Positions 1 to 9,740 of a stretch of 60,624 nt of DNA are shown here, one piece after another; the stretch's first letter is position 1; each line of letters starts with the position of its first letter. The notes beneath the pieces were generated by a model, which was not told where the DNA came from, did no database searches, and saw only the letters and a program-made list of their open reading frames with translations. Source of the DNA: Clostridia bacterium (GTDB taxonomy: Bacteria; Bacillota; Clostridia; Christensenellales; Borkfalkiaceae); assembly GCA_017507005.1 (NCBI GenBank), contig JAFWBT010000013.1, positions 1-60,624 on the forward strand. Direction: 5' to 3'. A program made the position numbers and the translations under genes.

Positions 1-3000
1 ATTGGGACGGTGCGGCGAACATCGTAACGGTAGAAAACCGGAAAGAAGTGACGAACGGCTCCGACTTTGCAATGAAGTTGAGCTTTGACCCCTCGAAGCT
101 GACGGCTGAACAGTTGGCGGCGGCAGACGTAGCGTGGGAAGGCTGGAGCGCAGACCTTTCTTCGTGGGTAGCGTTTGCTCTGTCGGTAGATTCGTTGGAT
201 TTCAACACCGCAACGTTGGTATTCGATGCGAAATTCGACAATATGAACACGATGGTAACCATTTACGCAGCGCAAGATTACGAAGGTGATTTGGACGCAG
301 TGTACGCAGTGGGCGCAGAGAGCTATTTCAAGGCGGCAGACGCGGAAGACCTTGGCAACGGCTGGTATCGTTTCACGGCAGTACTTGGCGGTGACGGCGT
401 AGCGTTGGATGCAGACTATATCGTATTCAGCCTTGACAATACGGCAACAGGCTTGACGAAGAACGCGGCTTCCACGATGTATATCGATAATCTGTCCTTG
501 ACGATTTGTGAACACGAATATGACAACGATTGTGACGCAGATTGCAACAAGTGCGATAGAGAAAGAGAAGTAGAGCACGATTATGAAGCTCACGCAACCG
601 ACGCGGAGCATTGGACTGAATGTGCTGTCTGCGGCGACGAGATTAATAGAGCGGCGCACGAGTTTGCTTGGGTAGTTGAGGACGGCGTTGCAGCGTTGCG
701 TTGCGACTGCGGTTGGCCGAAATCGGAAACGACGTTGGACGTAGCGAACGAAACCAAGACCACGCTTGATCTTGGTATCAAAACGGTAGGTTCGTTTAGC
801 AGCAAAACGTTCTCCTATGCAGAGGCAATCGACGAGAATATCCTTGCTCAGGACATCACGCTTAAGAGCGTGAAGCTGGGCGACAAGGTGATTGCAGAGA
901 GCAATTTCGATGCAATTCCTTATTCGGCGCTTGGCTATGCGTACGGCGACAAGACGTTGGATTTCGTATTCACGGCTGAGGACAAAGACCTTACCATTTC
1001 CGCAAGCTTTACGTTGATTACGGCTACGCTTACGACGAAAGCGGAACTCGACGGTTTCTCCGCAGTAGCGAAAGCTTGTGAAGCGGATGCAGGTACGTGG
1101 GGCGGCTATTTCCGCCTTGGCGCGAATATCGTCTATAACGACAACCTTGTAGAAAGAACGGGCAGCGGCAGTTTGAGCAAGATTCCCAACAAGTGGAATT
1201 CGAACTTTGCTGGCACGGATACCAACGGTTTCGTAGGTACGTTCGATGGTAACGGCTATGCAATCGACGGCTTGCTCGTATACGACGGCGGCTTTATTCC
1301 CAAAGTAGGCGAAAACGGCGTCATTAGAAACATGACGTATATAAACGCGGTTATTGGTAATAAGGGTAACATTATTACTGGCTACAACTTCGGTCTTGTA
1401 GAAAACGTATACGTACACGTATATGCGTATGGTATCTATTGGGGCCACGGCGGTACGGCAGACGCACCTACTTGGTGTTCGTACACGTACTACAACCCCG
1501 GTACGTTTGGCGCAAACACGGCAATCATCAACGGTCAGGCTTGGGACGCAACGGGTACGGTTGAAAACGTATTCGTAGACTTCACGGAAAGCGCGAAGCA
1601 AATGACCGTTGAATCGGGCAAAGATTGGACGGGTCAGAGCTGGTACGATCATCCTGCTTTGAGCGGAAATTACGACAAAGACGGCAATGGTACGACCGAT
1701 TGGTATCAAGTTCGTCCCTTCGGGCTTAGCTCGAACAAAGCGGCTTACAACGGCATTTACGCAGTAGGCGTTCCCACGGCTGTTACCGTTCTTGGGCACA
1801 ACCACGTAACGGGCGATTTGTTCAATTCGTACGTTGATTTTGACGCATATTTTGAAGCGTATAACGCAGCTGATTCCGCAATCGCGGCAGAAGTGGATAC
1901 TTGGCCCGCATGGCTGAGATCGTATGCAATTCCCACGCAGAAATTGGGTATCACGCGCGACGTAAATTTGGATATGCAGGTAAACGGCGTGGCTGTATCT
2001 TCGAGCAACGGCATGGCAGAAATTGACCTTAGCGAAGTAGGAACGGACCTTGGCGCTTTGTTTAACGTAACCTATAACGGCAAGATGATTACAGGTGCTA
2101 GCCTTGAAGGCACTACCCTCAGCGTTCCCGCAGCGGCGTTTGGTAACGCTTTCGGCGAAAGCTCGATTATGGTTGCTACGGAAAGCGGTAAATATGAAAT
2201 CCCCGTACTTTTGATTTCTAAAGTGTTGAAGACGGCGGAAGATTTCCAAGCAATGAACCATATTGCAAAATCGTATAACACGGATAAAAAGATTTTTGAC
2301 GGCTATTTCGTACTCGGCAACAACGTTGCGTATAACGGTAGTTACGTACCTATGATGGACTTTGGTCTGGGCGTGCAAATTATGTATTCGCAGTTAGGTT
2401 CTATAACGAAGGACGCAGACGGCTATGCAATGTATAACGGTAAGTACCTTTGGAATATGACCACTTGGAAACTTATCCAAAATGCTGAGGAATCTTCGTT
2501 CACGCAAAGCACGGAAGGTTGGTTGTTGCACGATGGCGGTCGTGTTCGTATGAGCAGTGCTTCTACCCGCGCGGTATCTATGGGTTGGGGCGGCGACGGT
2601 TTCCGCGGTACGTTTGACGGCCGTGGCTACACCATCGACGGCATGACGGTAGGTGACGGCGAAGTTACTTATGTGGGCTTTATTCCCGCGCTTGCATCGA
2701 CGGGCGTTATCAAGAACGTTGGTTTCACCAATGCAAAATTGAACAATAAGGGAACGAGCGGCGGTTTCTTAACGATGCTTTGCGTTGAAGGCAGCCTTAT
2801 CGAAAACGTATACGTACAGCTCACGGATATCACCGGCAGTAACTCGGTCAGCGCGATTATGGTAACGGATAATACCCGTAGCGCGTATGGCGCGATCGTT
2901 CGCGACGTATTCGTAGACACGACGGCAATCGAAAGGGAAAAAGATATTTATGTCCTTGGCGGTGGCTATGGCACAAACAGTACGATTTACTGTAAGCACG

Positions 3001-3203
3001 AAGGTTCGTATGCGCTGGTTAAGAACGATGCACAGGCGACCAACGCTTGGGGTAAAGGTTATCAGGAAGGCAGCGTAACGGCGGCGTACACTAGTCTGGC
3101 AGGCCTCACGGCAGATGCGACGGCTCAGGCTGAACTCGCTACTTGGAATACGGCGTACTGGACGATTACGGACGGTGTTCCTACTTGGAATACGGCTGCA
3201 TAA
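1..3203 (+). CDS. large secreted surface protein with GLUG-like repeats (5' end outside window)
   Basis: The frame is open from position 3 through the first possible start (GTG at 48), so the gene begins upstream and only about 1066 residues of its C-terminal part are seen. The first ~500 bases encode a beta-rich segment ending in YIDNLSL, like a carbohydrate-binding jelly roll. A short Cys/His-rich stretch follows (about 510-720; CNKCDRE, CAVCGDE). Two related blocks then carry GTFDGNGYAIDG and GTFDGRGYTIDG followed by GVIRNMTYINA and GVIKNVGFTNA, which resemble GLUG-type beta-helix repeats of bacterial surface adhesins. There is no transmembrane segment or LPXTG motif at the C terminus. The Cys/His stretch resembles modules in the lipoproteins at 36178 and 45959. 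Function is inferred as cell-surface binding; no catalytic motif is visible. Confidence 0.75.
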   Translation, partial: WDGAANIVTVENRKEVTNGSDFAMKLSFDPSKLTAEQLAAADVAWEGWSADLSSWVAFALSVDSLDFNTATLVFDAKFDNMNTMVTIYAAQDYEGDLDAVYAVGAESYFKAADAEDLGNGWYRFTAVLGGDGVALDADYIVFSLDNTATGLTKNAASTMYIDNLSLTICEHEYDNDCDADCNKCDREREVEHDYEAHATDAEHWTECAVCGDEINRAAHEFAWVVEDGVAALRCDCGWPKSETTLDVANETKTTLDLGIKTVGSFSSKTFSYAEAIDENILAQDITLKSVKLGDKVIAESNFDAIPYSALGYAYGDKTLDFVFTAEDKDLTISASFTLITATLTTKAELDGFSAVAKACEADAGTWGGYFRLGANIVYNDNLVERTGSGSLSKIPNKWNSNFAGTDTNGFVGTFDGNGYAIDGLLVYDGGFIPKVGENGVIRNMTYINAVIGNKGNIITGYNFGLVENVYVHVYAYGIYWGHGGTADAPTWCSYTYYNPGTFGANTAIINGQAWDATGTVENVFVDFTESAKQMTVESGKDWTGQSWYDHPALSGNYDKDGNGTTDWYQVRPFGLSSNKAAYNGIYAVGVPTAVTVLGHNHVTGDLFNSYVDFDAYFEAYNAADSAIAAEVDTWPAWLRSYAIPTQKLGITRDVNLDMQVNGVAVSSSNGMAEIDLSEVGTDLGALFNVTYNGKMITGASLEGTTLSVPAAAFGNAFGESSIMVATESGKYEIPVLLISKVLKTAEDFQAMNHIAKSYNTDKKIFDGYFVLGNNVAYNGSYVPMMDFGLGVQIMYSQLGSITKDADGYAMYNGKYLWNMTTWKLIQNAEESSFTQSTEGWLLHDGGRVRMSSASTRAVSMGWGGDGFRGTFDGRGYTIDGMTVGDGEVTYVGFIPALASTGVIKNVGFTNAKLNNKGTSGGFLTMLCVEGSLIENVYVQLTDITGSNSVSAIMVTDNTRSAYGAIVRDVFVDTTAIEREKDIYVLGGGYGTNSTIYCKHEGSYALVKNDAQATNAWGKGYQEGSVTAAYTSLAGLTADATAQAELATWNTAYWTITDGVPTWNTAA

Positions 3204-3251
3204 TCGTACGGAACAAAACAAAAAACACCGTTTGATACGGTAGAATAACGG

Positions 3252-3287
3252 AACGCCCTCACGGCAGCGTGGGGGCGTTTCCTTTTT
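3252..3287 (+). terminator. intrinsic terminator
   Basis: An 11-bp stem (AACGCCCTCAC with GTGGGGGCGTT, one G-T pair) closes a 6-nt loop and is followed by TTTCCTTTTTTT. It lies 48 bases after the stop of the surface-protein gene. Confidence 0.9.
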
Positions 3288-3342
3288 TTATGGCTCGTGT
3301 AAGACAAAGCGGTTTTTTAGCGAGGGAAAATGAAAGATACCA

Positions 3343-3371
3343 TTGACTTTTGCTATTAAAAGTGGTATACT
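3343..3371 (+). promoter_or_regulatory. SigA-type promoter of the LRR lipoprotein gene
   Basis: TTGACT (3343-3348), a 17-nt spacer and TATACT (3366-3371), 28 bases before the start codon at 3400. Confidence 0.85.
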
Positions 3372-3399
3372 TTACGAAAAAGAGTAAGGAGCGCGTAGG

Positions 3400-4038
3400 A
3401 TGAAAAAAGGAAGAATAGGATACGTAGCTGTTGCGGCGTTGTGTCTTGGGCTGACGGTGCTGTCAGCGTGCGGCAAGGACGCGGAAAAACCGCCCAAACA
3501 AAACGATAAAACGAGCGAATCGCAGGTGGAGATAGCGAGTGAGGGGCTTTCGTACGAGCTGTCGGCAAGCGGTGAATATTATATTCTGACGGGTATAGGC
3601 ACGTGCAAGGACGTTGACGTTATCGTGCCGTCTGCATACAACGGCGCGCCCGTGAAAGAGATAGGAGTGTCTGCTTTTGAACAGTGCCAACAGCTGACGA
3701 GCATCACGCTGGGTGCGAACGTCACCAAAATCGGCGGTATGGCGTTCTTCCGCTGTAATGCGCTGACGAGCGTGCAAATGAACGATTCCTTGCAACGTTT
3801 AGAGGACGGCGCGTTTTGGGGCTGCAAAGCCTTGAAAGAGCTTAGCCTGCCCTCGTCGCTGACGTTTATCGGCGCGCAGGCGTTTTTTCAATGCGGCGTG
3901 ACGAGCGTTGTTTTTGGCGCTTGCGACGGCTGGACGGCAGGGAACGTTGCTGTGGATAGAAGCGCGTTAAACGACCCTAAAACGGCGGCGGAATATCTTT
4001 CCGACAACTTCCTCGGAGTAGAGTGGAAGCGCGGTTAA
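3400..4038 (+). CDS. BspA-type leucine-rich-repeat lipoprotein
   Basis: A 212-residue protein with a lipoprotein signal: basic start, hydrophobic core and lipobox LSAC with Cys24. After a polar linker come LRR_5 (BspA-like) repeats built on the pattern 'I..SAF..C..L.SI.LG..V..IG..AF..C..L' (VKEIGVSAFEQC, VTKIGGMAFFRC, LQRLEDGAFWGC, LTFIGAQAFFQC). Such repeats form curved solenoids used for adhesion or protein binding at the cell surface. Its C terminus (GWTAGNVAV...AAEYLSDNF) resembles the end of the larger lipoprotein at 36178, so the two are probably paralogues. It has its own promoter and a ribosome site TAAGGAG, and looks monocistronic. The ligand is unknown. Confidence 0.85.
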   Translation: MKKGRIGYVAVAALCLGLTVLSACGKDAEKPPKQNDKTSESQVEIASEGLSYELSASGEYYILTGIGTCKDVDVIVPSAYNGAPVKEIGVSAFEQCQQLTSITLGANVTKIGGMAFFRCNALTSVQMNDSLQRLEDGAFWGCKALKELSLPSSLTFIGAQAFFQCGVTSVVFGACDGWTAGNVAVDRSALNDPKTAAEYLSDNFLGVEWKRG

Positions 4039-4188
4039 ACGGGCAAAAAGCGGCTATTTTTTGCGTCTTCTAATCGCGTGAGGATTTTACGGATAAAAGA
4101 GGAAAGAAAAAAGTTGCACGTGAAAACGTTTTTTGTGGCGGTGGATAAATTTTCTTTATAAAAGGCGGGCAGAAAACGAGAAAAAGCG

Positions 4189-4217
4189 TGGCATAGCGCG
4201 GGTTTTTATGCTATAAT
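4189..4217 (+). promoter_or_regulatory. putative promoter of the TlpA-like gene
   Basis: A perfect TATAAT (4212-4217) preceded at 17 nt by a weak -35, TGGCAT. It lies 21 bases before the start codon at 4239. Confidence 0.65.
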
Positions 4218-4238
4218 GAGGAAGAAAGGAGAAAAAAT

Positions 4239-4934
4239 ATGAAAAAAACTATCGTATGGAAAATAGGTAGCAGTTTGTTGGCGGCGATTTTGGGCGTTGC
4301 CAGCGTGTCCATGGCAGTGGGCTGTGACGAGGAGAAAAATGGAGCGTCGCACGCGACGTCGCAAAACGTATCGTCCACGTCTTTGGAAGCGTTCACGAGC
4401 GCGCAGGACGAATCAGTTTTGCCGTCGGGAAGTTCGATTGTGGAAGAAAGCTCGTCGGCGGAAGAATCGCAATCGAGCGAGGAAGAATTGCAATCGAGCG
4501 AGGAAGAATCGAGTGTGGATTTCACAAACGTCGCGCCGAGCTTTAGGGTGATAGCGGAAAACGGCAGGGAAGTGGAGCTGTCCGATTTTTACGGTAAGCC
4601 GATTGTGGTGAATTTTTGGGCGACGTGGTGTCCGCCCTGCAAGGCAGAATTGCCCGATTTTCAGGCGGCGTACGAGGAATACGGCGACGAAGTGGAGTTT
4701 TTAATGGTGGCGGTGTTGTGGGGCGAAGCGCAGAGCGACGTCACGACGTTTTTATCGGACAACGGGTATAGTTTCCCCGTGTACTACGACGTATACGGCG
4801 AGGGCGTGAATACGTATGGGATAGAGGGGATTCCTATGTCGCTGTTTATCGATAAAAACGGTGAGCTGAAATATTCGTATAATTATATGATAACCGACTC
4901 GGTGTTAATAGGGAGTATTCAAGACATACTATAA
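4239..4934 (+). CDS. TlpA/ResA-like thioredoxin-fold lipoprotein
   Basis: A 231-residue exported lipoprotein. The lipobox AVGC places the lipidated cysteine at residue 29. Residues ~35-95 are a Ser/Glu-rich linker with repeated SSEEE blocks. The rest is a TlpA/AhpC-type thioredoxin domain: APSFRVIAENGREVELSDFYGKP, then VNFWATWCPPCKAE with the redox pair Cys131/Cys134, and the cis-proline motif GIPMSLFID. Family members reduce disulfides in extracytoplasmic proteins. The neighbouring genes encode cysteine-rich exported proteins, which makes them plausible partners, but this is inference. The ribosome site GAAAGGAG precedes the ATG. No CcdA/DsbD-type electron donor is seen in the window. Confidence 0.9.
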   Translation: MKKTIVWKIGSSLLAAILGVASVSMAVGCDEEKNGASHATSQNVSSTSLEAFTSAQDESVLPSGSSIVEESSSAEESQSSEEELQSSEEESSVDFTNVAPSFRVIAENGREVELSDFYGKPIVVNFWATWCPPCKAELPDFQAAYEEYGDEVEFLMVAVLWGEAQSDVTTFLSDNGYSFPVYYDVYGEGVNTYGIEGIPMSLFIDKNGELKYSYNYMITDSVLIGSIQDIL

Positions 4935-4977
4935 CGAAAAAAGCCGTAAAGTTTCGCTTTAAGATCCTAAAAGGATA

Positions 4978-5000
4978 GGGGCAGGTATGCGTTGAACGCA
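4978..5000 (+). repeat. dispersed motif GGGGCAGGTATGCGTTGA, exact copy
   Basis: Exact 18-bp copy (4978-4995) extended by ACGCA, 44 bases after the tlpA-like stop and before the MFS gene. The same 18-mer with the same AACG extension recurs at 30868. Confidence 0.85.
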
Positions 5001-5023
5001 AAAAACACGAAAAAGAGGGCGTT

Positions 5024-6364
5024 ATGGAAAAGGGTGTGTTTGGAAAAAGAAACTGGTGGATTCTCATTGTTTTCGGGCTGATTGGGCAGTTGGCTTGGTC
5101 GGTGGAAAATATGTATTTCAATCTGTTCGTTTTCGATAGGGTGAGAGAGAATTTAGACGCGATTACGTTGATGGTACAGCTGTCGGGCGTGACGGCGACG
5201 GTGGCGACGCTGATTGCAGGCACGCTGTCCGATAAGATAGGCAATCGTCGGCGGTTTATCGCGTACGGCTATATCATTTGGGGCGTTACCGTCGCGCTGT
5301 TTGGTATGCTCAGCGCAAAGAACGTGGCGGCGCTATTAAACACGACGGAGGCGAAAGTAATCGGCGTGACGCTGTTTGCCGTGATTGCAGGGGACTGCGT
5401 GATGACGGTGTTCGGCTCGACGGCGAACGACGCGGCGTTCAACGCGTGGGTGACGGATAACACGAAAGAGGAATTTCGCGGCAAAGTGGAGGGCGTGCTG
5501 TCGGTGCTGCCCCTTATTGCAATGCTGATTGTCGCAGGCGGCTTTGGTATGCTCGTTTCGTGGCTGGATTATCAAGGGGTGTTTTTCCTGCTTGGCGGCG
5601 TGATTTCCGTGTGCGGCGTGGTGGGCGTGTTCGTGATAAAGGACAGCCCTACGCTCGAAAGAAAAGGCATGCTCAAAGACATCGGCTACGGTTTTAAACC
5701 CAGCGTTATTAAGGGCAATCCGTCTCTGTATTTGACGCTGTGTATCGTGGGCGTTTACGGCGTTGCGTGTCAAATTTTTATGCCCTATCTCATTATTTAT
5801 ATGCGTACGTACCTGCATTTTAGCGTGGTGGAATACAGCGTCGTGTTCGGCGCGGCAATCGTGCTGGGCGCGGTGATTAACGTACTGCTCGGCGGCGTGA
5901 CCGACCGTTTGGATAAAGCGAAAACGCTGTATATCGCCTCGGCAATCCTCTGCGTGGGGCTGGCGGCAATGTATTGTATGCGGTTTGAAAATAAAACGGC
6001 GACGCTGATTACGTTTGGCGTGGCGGGGTTCGTGATGATTACGGGCTACATATTCGTATCGGCGCTGTGCGGCGCGCTGACACGTGATTATACGCCGCCT
6101 CGGGACGCAGGAAAGCTGCAAGGCGTGCGTATGGTGTTTAGCGTTTTAATCCCTATGGTGGTAGGCCCGATGATTGGCAACGCCATCAACAAAGCGGCAG
6201 GGCGCGGCACGGTAGGCGGCGCGGACGCTATGACGACGAAATATTTGCCTGCGCCCGAAATCTTTTTGGCGAGCGCAATCGTGTGTTTGATTTTGTTCGC
6301 TTTGATACCCTTGCTCGTGAAAGCGAACGCGAAGAAAAATGCAAAAGGAGGGGGGCAGGTATGA
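5024..6364 (+). CDS. MFS transporter, probably for a sugar or glycoside
   Basis: A 446-residue integral membrane protein with about twelve hydrophobic segments. It starts with a short N-terminal tail and the helix WWILIVFGLIGQLAWSVE. The intracellular loop after TM2 carries the MFS signature GTLSDKIGNRRRFI, and a related GGVTDRLDKAKT occurs in the second half. The fold and the NMYFN segment in TM1 recall sugar-cation symporter-like MFS proteins. Its stop codon overlaps the next gene's start as ATGA (6361-6364), so it is cotranscribed with and translationally coupled to the GH2 glycosidase. This suggests uptake of the glycoside that the enzyme cleaves. The exact substrate cannot be read from sequence. 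Ribosome site: GAGGGCGTT before the ATG. Confidence 0.88.
   Translation: MEKGVFGKRNWWILIVFGLIGQLAWSVENMYFNLFVFDRVRENLDAITLMVQLSGVTATVATLIAGTLSDKIGNRRRFIAYGYIIWGVTVALFGMLSAKNVAALLNTTEAKVIGVTLFAVIAGDCVMTVFGSTANDAAFNAWVTDNTKEEFRGKVEGVLSVLPLIAMLIVAGGFGMLVSWLDYQGVFFLLGGVISVCGVVGVFVIKDSPTLERKGMLKDIGYGFKPSVIKGNPSLYLTLCIVGVYGVACQIFMPYLIIYMRTYLHFSVVEYSVVFGAAIVLGAVINVLLGGVTDRLDKAKTLYIASAILCVGLAAMYCMRFENKTATLITFGVAGFVMITGYIFVSALCGALTRDYTPPRDAGKLQGVRMVFSVLIPMVVGPMIGNAINKAAGRGTVGGADAMTTKYLPAPEIFLASAIVCLILFALIPLLVKANAKKNAKGGGQV
6335..6363 (+). promoter_or_regulatory. ribosome-binding site carrying a dispersed-motif variant at the GH2 start
   Basis: The 18-mer AAAAATGCAAAAGGAGGG (6335-6352), followed by GGGCAGGTATG, places AGGAGG and the motif core GGGGCAGGTATG directly on the GH2 start codon. 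The same 18-mer lies at 11236-11253 before the dus start, which is also followed by a CAGGTATG core. Confidence 0.7.
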
Positions 6365-8097
6365 GATTAAGGACAAATTACACCGTGGGCGACGTGCCGC
6401 ATAGCGAGCATCCGCGTCCGCAGGCTATGCGCGAAAATTGGCTGTGCCTGAACGGAAAATGGGATTTTTATAAGACGGATAGTCTAGACAATCGCAGTAA
6501 CGCGGGCGTGATTATCGTGCCCTTTTCCCCTGAAACGGAAAACAGCGGTATCGCGGAAGGTTTCGTACTGCGTAGCGGTGAGAAATTGGTATACAGCCGT
6601 AAAATGAACTTGACATCGGCGCTGTTGCAGGGCCGCACGGTGTTGCATTTCGACGCAGTGGATAGCGAGTGCGAAGTGTTTGTCAACGGCGCAAAGGCAG
6701 GCGGACACAAGGGCGGTTTTACGCCGTTCGAGCTGGATATCACTTCGCTCGTAAAAGAGGGCGAAAACGAACTCACGCTAACGTGTGTGGACGACGGCAC
6801 GAGAAACAGCGGCGCGCGCGGCAAACAGAGCGATTTGCGCGGTGGGATTTGGTATACGCCGCAGAGCGGGATTTGGCAGAGCGTTTGGCTGGAGAGTATG
6901 CCCAAAACGTATATTAAAGACCTGCGTATCACCCCTAGCGCCGAGGAAAAAATTGTGACGATTTGTTCGGATAGCGACGGTGAGGAGCAAGAAATCGTTG
7001 TCTACGACGGCGAAAAAGAGATTTTGCGCGAAAAATACGTAGACGAAGTGACGCTGCGATACGATTTCCTTTTATGGTCGCCCGAGCAGCCAAAGCTGTA
7101 CGATTTCGTCGTTACGAACAGTGCAGGGGATTGTGTGCGCTCGTATTTTGGCGTGCGGTCGTTTGGAAAAACGTTGGATAAAAACGGTGTTGCGCGGCTG
7201 ACGCTGAACGGGAAACCGTATTTTTTCAACGGCGTGCTTGATCAAGGGTATTGGTCGGACGGGATGCTGACCTATCCTTGCGACGAGGCGGCGGTGGACG
7301 AGCTGCGGCTGTTAAAGGATATGGGCTTCAACACCGTGCGAAAGCATATTAAAATAGAGCCGATGCGTTGGTATTATCATTGCGATCGTCTTGGGCTGAT
7401 CGTTTGGCAGGATTTTGTCAACGGCGGCGGCGAGTATAAATTTACGCACGTGGCGTTGCAGCCGTTCTTGGGTTTCAAGCACCGCGACGACGATTACGCG
7501 TATTTCGCAAGAGAGGATATGCAGGGCAGGATAGAGTTTATGCAAATGGTGGACGAAATCCTCGACGGGCTGTATAATTGCGTGAGCGTTGGCGTGTGGG
7601 TGCCGTTCAACGAGGGCTGGGGGCAGTTTGATTCGGCAGGCGTGACGGAATACGTCCGTAGCAAGGACGACACGCGCATTATCGATTCGGTGAGCGGCTG
7701 GCACGACCAAGGCGTTGGCAAGACGGAGCTTTTGAGTATGCATACCTATTACACGCCGCTGAGAGTGCCTAAGGACGAGCGTCCCGTTGTGTTGAGTGAA
7801 TTTGGCGGCTATTCGATGAAATGTGGGGGGCATGTATTTGATGAAAGCAAAGAATTCGGCTATAAAAAATTCAAAACGCAGGAAAAATTGACGGCGGCGC
7901 TTCGGAAATTGTACGAGAAAAAACTGTTGCCGTTGATTAAAAAAGGCTTGTGCGGCTGTATCTATACGCAGGTGTCCGACGTGGAAGAGGAAATCAACGG
8001 GCTGGTGACGTACGATAGAAAAATCGTGAAAGTGCCCGTTGACGTAATGGCGGATTTGAGCGCAAAGCTGTACGCAGAAATGGAAGAAATCCGTTGA
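6361..8097 (+). CDS. glycoside hydrolase family 2 enzyme (beta-galactosidase/beta-glucuronidase-like)
   Basis: A 578-residue cytoplasmic glycosidase. The order is the GH2 N-terminal sugar-binding domain (NGKWDFYK...YSRKMNL...FDAVDSECEVFVNG), an Ig-like domain (about 190-285), then a TIM barrel (YFFNGVLDQGYW...LLKDMGFNTVRKHIK). The acid/base is Glu418 in FNEGWGQ and the nucleophile is Glu480 in LSEFGG. The start at 6361 is chosen because AGGAGGGGGG lies just upstream and the ATG overlaps the MFS stop; an earlier in-frame start at 6283 lies deep inside the MFS gene. No signal peptide is present, so the substrate must be imported, presumably by the coupled transporter. GH2 subfamily and linkage specificity are not determined. 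Confidence 0.93.
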   Translation: MRLRTNYTVGDVPHSEHPRPQAMRENWLCLNGKWDFYKTDSLDNRSNAGVIIVPFSPETENSGIAEGFVLRSGEKLVYSRKMNLTSALLQGRTVLHFDAVDSECEVFVNGAKAGGHKGGFTPFELDITSLVKEGENELTLTCVDDGTRNSGARGKQSDLRGGIWYTPQSGIWQSVWLESMPKTYIKDLRITPSAEEKIVTICSDSDGEEQEIVVYDGEKEILREKYVDEVTLRYDFLLWSPEQPKLYDFVVTNSAGDCVRSYFGVRSFGKTLDKNGVARLTLNGKPYFFNGVLDQGYWSDGMLTYPCDEAAVDELRLLKDMGFNTVRKHIKIEPMRWYYHCDRLGLIVWQDFVNGGGEYKFTHVALQPFLGFKHRDDDYAYFAREDMQGRIEFMQMVDEILDGLYNCVSVGVWVPFNEGWGQFDSAGVTEYVRSKDDTRIIDSVSGWHDQGVGKTELLSMHTYYTPLRVPKDERPVVLSEFGGYSMKCGGHVFDESKEFGYKKFKTQEKLTAALRKLYEKKLLPLIKKGLCGCIYTQVSDVEEEINGLVTYDRKIVKVPVDVMADLSAKLYAEMEEIR

Positions 8098-8221
8098 CTA
8101 TTTTCTAAAATTTCATAAATAAGAACGTCTTTTTCGCCACGCTTGGCAAGAAAGGCGTTTTTTTCGTTTGTTTGCGATAGAATTACGTTTTTTCCGCAAA
8201 CTGTGTAAAGGGAGAGGAAAA

Positions 8222-9736
8222 ATGGACGAAAGTAAGACAAAAAACTCGGAAAAGACAACGAAAAAAGCGACAAAGCGCAACGACCAGAGAGCGGAAAAGA
8301 ACGGCAAAGGCAGTTTTTTAAAGGGCGCGGCGTGGATTGCGGCAGGCGGATTTATCGCCAAAGTAATCGGCGCGCTATACCGTATTCCGTTGACAAACCT
8401 CGTCGGCGCGCACGGGCTGGGGCTGTATCAAATGGTGTATCCCGTGTATTGTCTATTGTTGACGGTGTCGGCGACGGGTATTCCCTCGTCGATAGCCAAG
8501 CTGGTTGCCGAGCGCGTCAGCAAAGGGGAATCGGATGCGCCCGTATTCAAGACGGCTATGTGGCTGTTTTTGCTTATCGGATTGTTCGGCACGGCGTTGA
8601 TGGCGATTATCGCGCCCTTTTTAGCGCGCGCGCAGGGCAGTGAGGAAGTGTTAGGCGGCTATTACGCGTTAGCGCCGTCGGTGTTGTTCGTTTCCGCTAT
8701 CTCCGTTTTTCGGGGTTGGTTTCAGGGCAGAAATCGTATGTTTCCCACCGCCCTTTCCGAAATCACCGAACAAGCGGTGAAAGTGGGCTTTGGACTGTTA
8801 TTCGCATACCTGTACCGCACAAATATCCAAAAAGCCGTCGTGTTTTTACTGCTTTCGGTGTCTTTATCCGAGCTGTGCGCACTGATTTTGATGTATATTT
8901 TATATAAACGCGTACATGCCCCCGTCAAAATGAAAAAGGAAGGGGGCATGGTCGAGGTGAAAACGGTGTTGCGGCTGAGTATTCCCGTCACGCTCAGCTC
9001 GATGTTGTTGCCCTTGTCGGGGTTGATTGACAGTGTGTTTGTGCCACGGCTTTTGGGCGCGTACGCCGCCGAGCCGGTGACGCTGTTCGGCTTGTTTTCG
9101 GGCGGCGCGGTGACGATTATCAATCTGCCCGTATCGGTGTGCTACGGTATCGCGGCGGCGAGTATCCCTGCCGTTGCGGCGGCTGCCGCACGCGCAAAAA
9201 CACGCGCAAACAAGGCTGCGTTACCCGACGAAGCGAAGGAAAAGGACGAAATAAACGAAAAACACAACGAAACGAACGTAAAAACAGACGGAAAAATCCA
9301 TAAAAAAAGCCGCAATTCCGTGCGAAAAAAGATAGGTTTTTCGCTGCTGGTAACGGTGGCGGTAGCATTGCCGAGCGCGTTGGGACTGTACGTTCTCGCG
9401 GAGCCTGCCGTCAAAATCGTCTTTCGCAACCTCACGGGCGAGGAGTTGACGACGCTGGTACGGCTGGTGAAGATATTTTCTATCAGCGCGCTGACGCTCT
9501 CTTGCGTGCAAACGCTATCCGCCTGCCTGACGGCGCAGGGCAAACCGCAATACGCCGCTTTTTCTATGCTGATAGCGGTGGCGGTGAAAACGACGTTGTA
9601 CGCGATATGGCTGAAAAATCCTAAAACTTCCGTTTTTGGCTTGGCGCACGCGACAAATATTTGTTATTTGGTTGCGTTTTTGCTCGATTTATTGTATAAT
9701 TTAAGAGTATCCAAAAAAGCAAAACGCAAGGAGTGA
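8222..9736 (+). CDS. MATE/Wzx-type lipid flippase, SpoVB/MurJ-like polysaccharide biosynthesis protein
   Basis: A 504-residue polytopic membrane protein of the polysaccharide-biosynthesis/MviN-like superfamily. A Lys-rich cytoplasmic tail (~38 residues) precedes the first helix, and GALYRIPLTNLVGAHGLGLYQMVYPVY is typical of SpoVB/YtgP/MurJ-like flippases that move lipid-linked cell-wall precursors. A charged ~50-residue insertion (about 9190-9330; Lys/Glu/Asn-rich) lies in a loop between helices in the middle. The start at 8222 is favoured over 8168 because AAAGGGAGAGG precedes it. The mazG gene begins 4 bases after the stop, so they form an operon. Whether it flips lipid II, teichoic precursors or something else is open. 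Confidence 0.85.
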   Translation: MDESKTKNSEKTTKKATKRNDQRAEKNGKGSFLKGAAWIAAGGFIAKVIGALYRIPLTNLVGAHGLGLYQMVYPVYCLLLTVSATGIPSSIAKLVAERVSKGESDAPVFKTAMWLFLLIGLFGTALMAIIAPFLARAQGSEEVLGGYYALAPSVLFVSAISVFRGWFQGRNRMFPTALSEITEQAVKVGFGLLFAYLYRTNIQKAVVFLLLSVSLSELCALILMYILYKRVHAPVKMKKEGGMVEVKTVLRLSIPVTLSSMLLPLSGLIDSVFVPRLLGAYAAEPVTLFGLFSGGAVTIINLPVSVCYGIAAASIPAVAAAAARAKTRANKAALPDEAKEKDEINEKHNETNVKTDGKIHKKSRNSVRKKIGFSLLVTVAVALPSALGLYVLAEPAVKIVFRNLTGEELTTLVRLVKIFSISALTLSCVQTLSACLTAQGKPQYAAFSMLIAVAVKTTLYAIWLKNPKTSVFGLAHATNICYLVAFLLDLLYNLRVSKKAKRKE

Positions 9737-9740
9737 AAAC